64,000 nucleotides of DNA, taken from assembly GCA_015179025.1 (NCBI GenBank), contig WHUX01000070.1, positions 62,001 to 126,000 of the forward strand, written 5' to 3'. The notes under the pieces were generated by a model, which ran no database searches, had not been told where the DNA came from, and saw only the letters and a program-made list of their open reading frames with translations. Source of the DNA: Terfezia claveryi (Eukaryota; Ascomycota; Pezizomycetes; Pezizales; Pezizaceae). Made by a program: the position numbers and the translations under genes. This document shows, piece after piece, positions 53,752 through 62,827 of the stretch (position 1 is its first letter; each line of letters starts with the position of its first letter).

Positions 53752-56072
53752 ATGACCTAGAAGAAGACCAGGAATGGTCACAAGAGTGGTTTGACTCATC
53801 AGATTGGTCAGAGCTAGAAGATGATGGAAGCTCTCCAGTCATTACAAATGCAGTCAATCTGGAAGAAGTGGAGTTTAATATATTTGAAGAATTCCCTGAA
53901 CTATTCCCAGAAGAAAAACCAACTGCATTACCACCAATCAGAGAACCTTATGACATCATGCAACATAAAATTATAGTTCCTGATGGTGCAACCTGGGAAC
54001 CTGCATACTATACAAACTATACAAGGTTTCTGGATCAAGTAACTGAGAAAATGAGGACAGAGCTAGAATCTGGAAGAATAGTGCCATCTAGCTCACTCAA
54101 CAGCATCCTTATGTTTACACAGCCTAAAAAGGATTTAGATAAGAATGGCAAACAACAGGCCAGGTTCTTATTGCACTGTATACCTAGAAATAAGCTAGTA
54201 CAAAAGGATAAAACACCCATGCCCAATATTAAAGCAATATTAGACTGGATAGCTGGTAAAGAATATATCTCAGCAGCTGATCTGGCAGATGGCTACCATA
54301 ATATTAGGCATGCACATGAATCAGTAAAACATAGTACCTTTACAAATCATCTAGGGAAATTTGACTCATTGGTCATGCAGCAAGGTGATTGCAATGCACC
54401 TGCAACCATGATGAGGGCTATGAACTGGTTATTAAGAGACTATATTGGAAAGACTGTCATGGTTTATTTAGATGACATTCTGATTGGCACAGATACCCTG
54501 GAGGAACATAAGGAAGTGTTAAGAGGGATCTGCAGGATATTGGCTAGGGAAAAGTTTTTCTTCAACAAAAAGAAATGCCAAATCCTTGCCCCAAGGCTAA
54601 AAGTACTGGGATTCATTGTTACCAAACAAGGGCTAGAAATGGATCCAGAAAAAATTAACTCAATAACAAATTACCCAATCCCTGACTCAAAAAAGAAATT
54701 ACAAAAGTTTCTAGGAATGGTTAATTACTTGAGAAGGTTTTGTCCAGAATTGGGAGCTATAGCCAAACCACTATCAGAATTGCAAGGGTCAACAAAGAAG
54801 CACATGTGGACTCCTCTGCATAATGAGTCATTCAAAAAGATTAAGGAGCTGATAATGAGCAATAAAGTGCTCAAACCAATTAATCATGACTCAGGCCTTC
54901 CAATCTATTTAATTACTGATGCCAGTAATACAGGGATCTCAGGATGGATTGGCCAAATGGAGAATGGTGTTATCAGGCCAGCAGAATTTCACTCTAGGAA
55001 ATTAAATGATGGACAAATGAATTACACAACAACTGATAAGGAATTATTAGCAATTGTTGACTCACTGAGGTATTTCAGGCCTGAACTACAGGGTCACAAA
55101 GTGATCATCCAAACAGATCACAAACCCTTAGTCACATTTATGGATAGTATCCCTGAAAGTCAGATGAAGAGAAGGTGGCAAGAGACTATGAGTCAGTTTG
55201 ACCTAACCCTAGAATACATTCAGGGCAAGGACAACCACATAGCAGATGTACTATCCAGAGGAGTATATAGTCCCCCTAAATCCTCCTCTACTGGACAGTC
55301 TTCTCACCACACAACTGCTTTACTACAACATCCAGTAGTAACCAACCACCTCTCTGTTCCCATACAAACTTTCAGAAAAACTCCTCCCCCACATTCTCCA
55401 TCACCAACAATGCCTTCCCCACAACAGCTCAGGATTAGAGGAGCCACTGGGAGACCAGTGTCCCCACCAATTCTTGGGAGACAATCTCCCAACACCATCC
55501 AAAGGAGAAGGAGGCTCCCTCCTCTCCAAATCACCACTACCAACCTCCCACCAAGACAGGTGCAGGAGGCTGATCCCACCAGGCCTGTCTGGCATGACAG
55601 AGAAGGCCTGAATGCAGTCTTTGAGGCTGAAAGGTACAAAGCCACAGTTGAGGATGATCCTGAACCTGATGAATCTAACAACCCACAAAGAAATTTCAGG
55701 CTCAGACAGCTCCAGCAGGAGCCAGCAGCAGTACAAACTGCTGCCACCACCACCAGGGCCCAGGCCCAACAGCAACAACAACAGGAGGAAGAGAGAGGAA
55801 GGTCAGTTACAAGAAAACCCAAGTTTCAAGTGGTTATTAACAATGAACCTAGTACCTCCTCTCCCTCTACCCTTGCTGCCCCTGAGGCAGAGGACCCACA
55901 GGAATGGACCCTTGTGGATGAGTCCTCTGACTCAGATGAACCAGAGGAATGGGAAAGAGCCAGGGAACCCATGACTACAGAACAGATGGAACAGTCCTTG
56001 AGAAGGGCTGACAGGGGTTCTTGGTTGTGGGAAACCTTCAGGAGTGGAACCCTACTCTTGAAGGTACCTTGA
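53730..56072 (+). CDS. Reverse transcriptase and RNase H with a long proline/glutamine-rich tail
   Basis: From 53730 the frame gives 780 aa. Residues ~130-330 are reverse transcriptase: KTPMPNIKAILDWIAGKEYI, the substrate-binding block near SLVMQQGDCNAPATMMRAMN, and catalytic MVYLDDILIGTD (YLDD at 54465-54476). A connection region (KLQKFLGMVNYLRRFCPELG) leads to Ty3-type RNase H (LITDASNTGISGWIGQ, TTDKELLAIVDSLRYFRPEL, QTDHKPLVTF, GKDNHIADVLSRG). After ~55262 the frame continues for about 270 residues of low-complexity Pro/Ser/Gln text (RAQAQQQQQQEEERGRS), which is not part of normal pol. Confidence 0.9.
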   Translation: MDTAYLVNDLEEDQEWSQEWFDSSDWSELEDDGSSPVITNAVNLEEVEFNIFEEFPELFPEEKPTALPPIREPYDIMQHKIIVPDGATWEPAYYTNYTRFLDQVTEKMRTELESGRIVPSSSLNSILMFTQPKKDLDKNGKQQARFLLHCIPRNKLVQKDKTPMPNIKAILDWIAGKEYISAADLADGYHNIRHAHESVKHSTFTNHLGKFDSLVMQQGDCNAPATMMRAMNWLLRDYIGKTVMVYLDDILIGTDTLEEHKEVLRGICRILAREKFFFNKKKCQILAPRLKVLGFIVTKQGLEMDPEKINSITNYPIPDSKKKLQKFLGMVNYLRRFCPELGAIAKPLSELQGSTKKHMWTPLHNESFKKIKELIMSNKVLKPINHDSGLPIYLITDASNTGISGWIGQMENGVIRPAEFHSRKLNDGQMNYTTTDKELLAIVDSLRYFRPELQGHKVIIQTDHKPLVTFMDSIPESQMKRRWQETMSQFDLTLEYIQGKDNHIADVLSRGVYSPPKSSSTGQSSHHTTALLQHPVVTNHLSVPIQTFRKTPPPHSPSPTMPSPQQLRIRGATGRPVSPPILGRQSPNTIQRRRRLPPLQITTTNLPPRQVQEADPTRPVWHDREGLNAVFEAERYKATVEDDPEPDESNNPQRNFRLRQLQQEPAAVQTAATTTRAQAQQQQQQEEERGRSVTRKPKFQVVINNEPSTSSPSTLAAPEAEDPQEWTLVDESSDSDEPEEWERAREPMTTEQMEQSLRRADRGSWLWETFRSGTLLLKVP

Positions 56073-56640
56073 AAAGAAGGGCAGTCTCACCTAAGTGCAA
56101 GGATGAGGCAGACAACAAGAAGGTGCACTTCCAGCCTCCTCCTCCTCCAGGAGCCTCACCTGCATCCTCTGTCAGCACCCTTCCTGACATCTTCCCTGAG
56201 GATCCAATCCTCCCATCCTCCTCTAACAAAACTCAAGCCAAAGAGTTTTGTTCCCAATGTGGTAAAGTGGGCCATAAAACTCCAATGCAACAACAAAGAT
56301 CCTATTATTAATCTTTGTGACAATTGTTGGGCAATTGGACACTTTAAGGAGAACTGCCCTAGGAGGGCTAGATTTCCTCCTCCCAGATGTACCAACTGCA
56401 TGGAGACCACTCACCTCAGCAACAAATGCCCCCTTGACAACAAACTCTATCCACTGCAACACCCTTACCAAAGAAACCATCAGGAAATGCATCATATGCA
56501 ACCAAGATGGTCACTGGTCTCACCTATGCCCAAACCTTCCAAAAGTCACTACCACAGGAGGAAAAGAGATACCAAGATGCAAGTATTGTCTTGGCTACCA
56601 TAACCTGAACAAAAACTTTGTCAGCTCCTGTGATACTAGG
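56073..56640 (+). pseudogene. Zinc-knuckle array between RNase H and integrase
   Basis: Across three frames there are five Cys/His units: CSQCGKVGHKTP (its last Cys lost at a small deletion near 56283), CDNCWAIGHFKENC, CTNCMETTHLSNKC, CIICNQDGHWSHLC and CKYCLGYHNLN...C. The second to fourth fit C-x2-C-x4-H-x4-C. They follow the Pro/Gln-rich tail and precede the integrase N-terminus. Ty3/gypsy pol normally has no knuckles here; this element already has one in Gag. Confidence 0.7.
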
Positions 56641-57858
56641 AAAAACAACCTGAAGGCCCTCAATAAGCCCTTCCACAATAGTGACTACCTGAAAAAGACA
56701 CTAGGAGTTCAGGATGAAGATGAAAAGAGCATGGAACCTGATTTGGTAATTGCTGAGTGGATAGGAGATCATGAGTTGGAATGGCATTATAGAGAAGAGT
56801 TGGAAAAAGATACAGTGTTTGGACCACTGTACTTAAGAGTCAAGAGAGGAGAGCAAGTACCTACAGTAAAGGTACAGGATGGGTTTATGTACCTCTTGAA
56901 GAATTTTGCTTGGAGGATGGTTATCCCAAGGGATTACAAGTTAAAGGTAACCCTGCCTCTGAAGCCCTTATCCAACAAGCACATGTCACTACTGGACATG
57001 GAGGCCTTGCAAAAACACAGAAGAGCTTACCAATAAGTACATCTTTCAGGATTTTTATAAGCAGGTTGAACAATTTGTGAGGAGTTGTGAAACCTGTCAA
57101 ATCACCAAAGGATCCACACAGAAAACCCCTGGATTCCTTACTCCTTTGAATGTACCTATTAGGCCATGGGGTAGTATGGCTATGGATTTCCTTAGTATGG
57201 AACCTGTTATGATTTCATGTACTGAATTTACACTTGGTTACAGAACTCCTAAAGATGATAAGCCTCATATGTGTTATTTCATAAGTTATTAGTCATGACT
57301 GACAGGCATTCTGATTTTACATTCTTGTTACCTGTTGCAGACAATGTTGACACATTAGGGGTTATTGATATCTTTGAAAGATTCATTAAGCCTAATGTGG
57401 GTTTCCCTTATGAAATTGTTTCTGACCAAGACCCCTTGTTTATGTCTACTGTTTTTCAAGACTGGATGCAGAAAAATGGAATTATGCATAAAGCATCTTC
57501 CACATATCACCCCCAGACTGATGGGACAAGTGAAAGGAAGAATAGGACAATTATTCCTATGTTTGCAGCCAAGAAGCTGGAGCAAGGAATGAATTGGGTA
57601 CAAGCCACACCTTCTGTTCAAACAGAGGTGAATGCAAGAGTTAGTACTACAAGAGGACTTTCCCCCTTTGTTACCAAGCTAGGATACCAGCCTAATTTGT
57701 CACCACCTATCCTACCTCACCCAATTCCTACCTATTCAAACCCTACAACCAGATTTTACCAGGTTGCTGAAAACCTTACCAAAGCAAAAAGGACCAAATT
57801 CAGCAAGCCAACAAACACAGAAGAGCCTCCCCTGATTACCAAGTCAATGATCAGGTGA
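56641..57858 (+). pseudogene. Integrase of the chromovirus, frameshifted
   Basis: The zinc-binding N-terminus is split over frames: HVTTGH near 56982 and CETCQ near 57086 make the H-H-C-C set. The core has WGSMAMDFLS (first Asp, ~57184), VSDQDPLFMSTVFQDW (second Asp, ~57424) and HPQTDGTSERKNRT (Glu, ~57532), the D-D-E triad. LLVMTDRHSDFTFLLPVADN lies between. Frame changes occur near 56960, 57030 and 57290, and a stop at 57858 separates the core from the chromodomain. Confidence 0.82.
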
Positions 57859-58089
57859 TGCTATCAACAAAGAACCTCCCAGCAAGGTACCACTCCTCCA
57901 AACTATCCCCAAATGGATAGGCCCCTTCACTATTACTAAATACTCACCATGGAGTCAAAATGCTAAACTTGACTTCACTGACTTCCCTGACCTCAATAAT
58001 ATCAACAATTCCTTTCACACCTCACTTCTCAAGCCCTTCTTCCCTAATCCAATACAACTGTTCCCTTCCAGGACTCTGGAACATCCAGG

Positions 58090-58594
58090 ACCAGTTAAGG
58101 AAGATAGGTATGAGGTAGAAAGAGTATTGGAATTCAGGTCACAACCTAGAACAGGGAAGCTGCAGTATAAGGTGAAATGGAAGGGATGGCCTCATAAATT
58201 TGATGAGTGGGTATATGCTGATGGTGTTGATGAGTCATTGAAAAAACAATTCTGGTTGACTGGTAGTAAGCAAGCAACTTACAAAAAGAGAAAGGTTGGT
58301 GAGAATAAGCTTGGCAAAAATAAGACAAGGAAAGAAACCTTGGAAATGATTGATAATGAAAGAAAGAAAGTCCTTGCTACCCCTGTTTCATCCAATGCAG
58401 TCAAGATTGACAAAGGCAAAGGAAAAGAGTTAGACATACCCCAGTTAATGCTTAAATATTTCTTTGATCAGAAAGTTGTTGATAAGGATTTCAAGGAAGG
58501 GTATGATAATATCAGGTATGATACTAGAGCAGAAGGTAGTAATACCTATAAGGATAGGAACAATAGGTATTATGGGTTGAATGTTAACTACTAA
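58090..58594 (+). CDS. Integrase C-terminal chromodomain
   Basis: The frame includes YEVERVLEFRSQPRTGKLQY, KVKWKGWPHKFDEWVYADGV, a chromodomain with its aromatic Y, W and W cage positions, followed by a Lys-rich tail (KKRKVGENKLGKNKTRKETL) and an Asn/Tyr-rich end (stop at 58594). In chromoviruses this domain steers integration to modified chromatin. It opens upstream of the first in-frame ATG-like codon at 58127 and belongs with the integrase before decay. Confidence 0.82.
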
Positions 58595-58657
58595 TGTACA
58601 TAACCATCTCCCCTGTTTATTTTCTAAGATGGAGTTTTTATCTAAACAGGGAGGCAT

Positions 58658-59273
58658 GTAAGGAAGTGGCTTACTCATACCCTATGACTAACCCTCTCCC
58701 TCACAAATGTATTTCTTATGTATTTTCTTACTAAGCAAGCATCTCAAAACACACAACATTCTGTGTGCTGTCTGCCTTGCTAATATTTCACATGCTTTCA
58801 CATGTTATCACATACTTTCACATGTATAAGTCTAGGAAAGACTTAACCTATTTTGTACTAGATAGTATTTGGAAGTACTATCTAGAGGATCAGATGATGC
58901 TGATCTTTATCACATGTAAGGGTCAGATGATGGTGCACTGCCTCAGCACTGCCCCAGCACTGCCCCGTTGGAAACACATATAGTCCCCTAAATTTCCCTT
59001 CAGTTGGACAGATAGTTAGAACTCAGAACATAGTTAGAGTACAATCAATATAGAAGTTCTACTGGTTAATTTCTAAGTGCCTTTGGCACTCCTATACTAC
59101 TTTATCTATTACAGTAATCCTATGCTACTGGTAATAACTTTAATAGTAAGAATAAACAATACACTATTAGTAATCTACTTTGTAGTATACATTACTAGCC
59201 TGAGATTATCTGATTAGATAAGATCCTTATCTTATCTAATCTGATCTTCCAGTCCCCCATACAATACTTTACA
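58658..59273 (+). repeat. 3' LTR
   Basis: TGTAAGGAAGTGGCTTACTC ... CATACAATACTTTACA, 616 bp. Preceded by the polypurine AAACAGGGAGG. It has one copy of the first segment that is doubled in the 5' LTR and fewer ACATG units. Confidence 0.9.
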
Positions 59274-59953
59274 GTAACCGTGACCTGGACAGAAATCCCG
59301 TCAACCTTGGTAGTCTCAATGATATCTCCAGCACCAGTTTTCAAGAAATGATCCTTAGCTTCCATATACTTCTTCAACATCACCCCTGCCGCCGCCTTGG
59401 TCTTAATCCCCTTGGGATCAAGATGACCAATTCCTAAGTCAATAGCCCACTGCTTGGCTACTGCAATCCTAGTCCCACAAAGGTATTTCGTTTTGTATTC
59501 ATCCTTTAGCTTATATGCAAGCAACTTCCCACGATCCCCATCCCATTTGATACTTCCGCTTTCCACAACTGTGACCTCCTCTCCTATACCCTATGACTTC
59601 TGATTCTGAGCTCTCCTACCCCTACGAGCTGGTCGACCCTCCACCTGTGTCTGCGTCTGGGGCTGCGTCTGGGGCTGCGTCTGGGGCTGTGTCTGGGGCT
59701 GCGTTTGGGGCTGCGTCTGGGGCTGCATCTGGGGCTGCGTCTAGGGCTGTGTCTGGGGCTGTGTCTGGGGCTGTGTCTGGGGCTCAGAGGTGGGCGTTTG
59801 TGTTTGCATCTGTAGTTCTAACTGGGTACCCCGCTTTCTTCGCGTCTAGAGCTGCGTCTGGGGCTACGTCTGAGGCTGCGTCTGGGGCTCGGAGGTGGGT
59901 ATTTGTGTTTGCATCTGTAGTTCTGACTGGGTACCCTGCTTTCTTCGACCCAT
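59274..59953 (-). pseudogene. Myb/SANT-like protein relic with QTQP repeats
   Basis: From an ATG at 59953 a frame begins MGRRKQGTQSELQMQTQIPT and enters many QTQP tetrads coded by a 12 bp repeat (59640-59790, plus a second block). It then reads QVEGRPARRGRRAQNQKS, a TAG, and GSIKWDGDRGKLLAYKLKDE, TRIAVAKQWAIDLGIGHLDP, AAAGVMLKKYMEAKDHFLKT until the chromovirus LTR cuts it at 59274. Four TAG codons lie in frame, each one step from CAG. The K-W-D...L...W pattern is Myb/SANT-like, by inference. Together with the TIR at 60372 this fits the DNA-binding partner gene of a PIF/Harbinger-type element. Confidence 0.5.
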
Positions 59954-60372
59954 GCTATCCAAGCACCATTAGCACCCGCCTTTACTTCTTCTGGAGGTTT
60001 AACTCACTTGTTGATCCAAGTTGGATGGTATACTGAAGGGGTTGAACTCGTTAAATGAATGGGCTTTCAAGTTGGATGCTATACTAAAGGGGTTGAACTC
60101 GTTGAATGGGCTTTGGCGCTAGATCACCTTCATCATGACGGCAGTGCCAAGATTTCGCCAAACCCCGCTTATTCTAGCCGAATGTGGTATAGTGTCCTGG
60201 GACCCTGGTCGCAGAAAGACACTCCCAGTTACGTGGCGAAAACGATTTCAATCTACCCATTTGTGCCACAATTTATTCGGGATTTTTGATAGGGTATTCA
60301 AAGCTTGGCCGTTTATTCGGGCGTAAAAATCGTACAAGATTTTCGGCTAAAAAATTAACTTTGAATACCCCT
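59274..60372. mobile_element. Second TIR element, left end missing
   Basis: The right 370 bp (59995-60372; TTCGGGATTTTTGATAGGGT... to TTGAATACCCCT) match the right part of the element at 45705-46073 in the same orientation, including the terminal GAATACCCCT. The left end is gone at the chromovirus LTR. A (TACA)n-type microsatellite follows at 60374-60425. Confidence 0.65.
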
Positions 60373-60897
60373 ACTGTACATATATACATACATACATAAA
60401 TACATGCATACAAATACACATACATCTGGACATATCTGACAGGACAAGACTTGCATTCTCCATACTTCAGGGCAAAAAGAAAATCATGTGAAATACTGCC
60501 AGTCCAAAAGGATAGGATATCATGGAACTGTAGGGTACTAAACAGACCCAAGAGTAGAGCGAGGGTGTAGGATATACGATATTACTCCCGGTAGATAAAA
60601 TGGCGAACGTTTATTTTGCAAGCACCTGAAGACTCTACGAGCACCTGAATCTCCCACCTGATACATGTTGGAAATCTTGTCCATAGATCGGCAATATATG
60701 TAGCTAGCAAATATAACGAAACCTCCAGATCTCATGATCGTCCCAAGTCCGATCTACCGCTGAAACAAATAGCTTGTAAATTCATACAGCCCGGCGCTCC
60801 CCTGAAGCAACAAAGTACACATGTCAACATCTGGGAAAACATCATCCTCAAGACTCAAAATAAATTCTACATTTCTTCCTACCTGGTGGCATTCGAT

Positions 60898-61548
60898 ATG
60901 AGTGCCCCTAACAATCATTGCCCCTCCACCTCCCCCGGCTTTGGCCACATAGGTCCTACGAACTATAGCATGGACATGCAGGTCTTCACACTCATTATCC
61001 GTGAGCTCAGAGACGTTATTGCGTCGAAGGAGGTCGCCGAAGCCGAGATCCATGCTATATATCAAGCCAGAATTGCGGAGCTAGAGGAGGAGAATAAACA
61101 GCTAGTCCAACGTAGACACTGCTACATATCCAACCGTACTTGTACAGGCCCCGGCTAACTGACCTACCCAGATGCCAACGACGCCCTCCTCATCCAAGAG
61201 GCTATCAACGCCCTCAACTCGGCCATCTACGGCGAGTGGAGGGCCAGGAACGACCCATACTCAATCACCGAAGAACCCGATCTCCCCCTCATCCTCCAAC
61301 AGCGGATCTTGAATCTCCAAGGAACACTTGAGCGAGTGAGGGGGACAGTTCGGAGGAAGGAGCAAGAGACTCATAAAAGGATTACCAGCCTGGAGAGTTT
61401 GGCCCATGCGAATATTGAGCAGTTGATGGGCGATGTGAGGAGGAAGGTCGAGGTTGTTGTGGGTGGAGCGAGGGGGACAGCTGAGGATGATCAGACTACG
61501 ATTTTGCGGGGGAGCAAACTCACGGGAGGGAACTTGGTCTCCAGATAG
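60898..61548 (+). CDS. Two-exon coiled-coil protein (196 aa)
   Basis: Exon 1 60898-61111 from ATG 60898 (MSAPNNHCPSTSPGFGHIGP); intron 61112-61171 (60 nt) with GTAGAC donor, GCTAAC branch site and CTACCCAG acceptor; exon 2 61172-61548. The junction makes a CAT codon and the frame stays open to the TAG. Residues ~35-75 (ELRDVIASKEVAEAEIHAIY, IAELEEENKQLVQ) and ~115-165 (LNLQGTLERVRGTVRRKEQE) are coiled-coil-like, the second strongly basic. Unspliced, exon 1 would stop at 61158. No family recognised; oligomerisation is inferred. Confidence 0.65.
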
Positions 61549-62827
61549 CACTGAAGAAATTGGGTCAAGTAGGAGGAGAGGCTAGAGTTGCCAGGTTCGC
61601 AGTGGAAATGTTTGTGTTGGCTCGCTGGCTCGATAATGGCAAGTGCGAAGGAAATGTTTGTCTGCCGATTTGGGATCTACGGACTGCGCAGGTGCTTCAT
61701 ATCTAAAAGTTTTTGGGACTCTGATTGGGGGGGTTAGAGGGCAAGGAAATGTTTTAGCAACCAGACTTTTGTTTTAGAGTAATCAAAGAATTGCATCATT
61801 GGAGTAATGCAGGACACTCCCGATTCCTGAAAATTGCTGTCGAAGCCGAATACATTGCCGGACAATGATCGCACATCGAACCGACCATGTACGAGAACTC
61901 AATGTCCTGCATGTGCCACTCCAGGTCTGCCGTTAAGGGATATCGTTTTGGGCATAACATAGCCGCTGTACTTCCTGCGTCTTCAGATATACACACTTGA
62001 GATCATACCAACACAGCTTTGTCCTTTCTATACTTTGTGCCTTCCTTTATGAACTGGTGTAACGCAGAAGCTTGCCAAGTTTGGTAACCATCTACTTTAT
62101 ACATGATACTGGGGTCTGGAGCTTGCTTGCGAAGCACACATGTATGTACGTACCTACCTGAAGACAATCTATATTGGATTCTCACATATTCTTTTATCAC
62201 CACCGGCGGACTCACTCCCACCTCGGAGAGGAGAAGCTCAAGCCAGCGGTGGGGGGCTTAAAGCATAGCGGCGAGTCTGATTCCCTCTGCGGGACTTGTC
62301 GGTGCGGAGTTGCATAATGATGCCTTGTTATGGTTCCATCGTTCGCCGAACTGCCGGCCCAAACGCTGAACTGCCCCGGAGGGAAGCAGGATAGACTGGC
62401 ACAAGTCGCTGGGGTGGGCAAGAGGACGGGGTGGGGCTTATATAGTGGGGTGCCAAGGATTTTCCAAGGCCGATCGGGTTTAACAATAAAGGGCCCTCAT
62501 GCTCCTTTTGGCTTATAGTGTAATAGCCGAACGGTAGCTGTGAAGCAACCCAGCTGTTTCTACAGAAATACGTGACATGACAAAGCAATGCAATCAAAGA
62601 GTTTTTCTCCTTTCATATGCCGTGTGAATTCGTACAGTACTGTAGTACAAGTATTAAGAGGCAGCCAATTTGAGCGGCAAAAAAGCAGAACCCTGACATC
62701 ATGAGAACAAGCAAAGACATCGAAAAAAGAAATGCTAATCCCCAATCCCAAGCAAGAAAACCTATTAGTATCAGTTCAAGTCATCAACTCTCTGCTCCTG
62801 TAGTTTTTCTCCTCCCACTATCAAGCA
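61549..62827. other. Intergenic with a TATA-like box
   Basis: On the minus strand CCCCACTATATAAGCCCCAC at about 62430-62449 is a good TATA-type promoter, followed by a C/T-rich leader. Downstream, open frames at 62212-62421 and 62003-62221 (VIKEYVRIQYRLSSGRYVHT, KVDGYQTWQASALHQFIKEG) look partly protein-like and may be exons of a small minus-strand gene, but no consistent splice was found. Confidence 0.35.

Larger units (their letters stand above)
49531..59273 (+). mobile_element. Chromovirus (Ty3/gypsy with chromodomain), 9.7 kb, two LTRs
   Basis: Bounded by 5' LTR 49531-50379 and 3' LTR 58658-59273, both TG...CA. The internal region has, on the plus strand, gag with capsid and a zinc knuckle, aspartic protease, reverse transcriptase with YLDD, Ty3-type RNase H, an inserted zinc-knuckle array, integrase (H-H-C-C and D-D-E) and a C-terminal chromodomain, plus an antisense frame near the 5' end. 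Several single-base frame changes and stops show that it is defective as sequenced. No target-site duplication is visible: flanks are CTGAT (left, copia relic) and GTAAC (right, TIR element). The 3' LTR is preceded by a purine-rich AAACAGGGAGG. Confidence 0.9.

Noticed and set aside
55304..55822. 172-codon minus-strand frame opposite the pol tail
   Set aside because: Shadow of Pro/Gln-rich plus-strand sequence; Cys/Gly/Leu-rich and without a clear start. Unlike the antisense frame at 50666-51148, the plus strand is clearly coding here.
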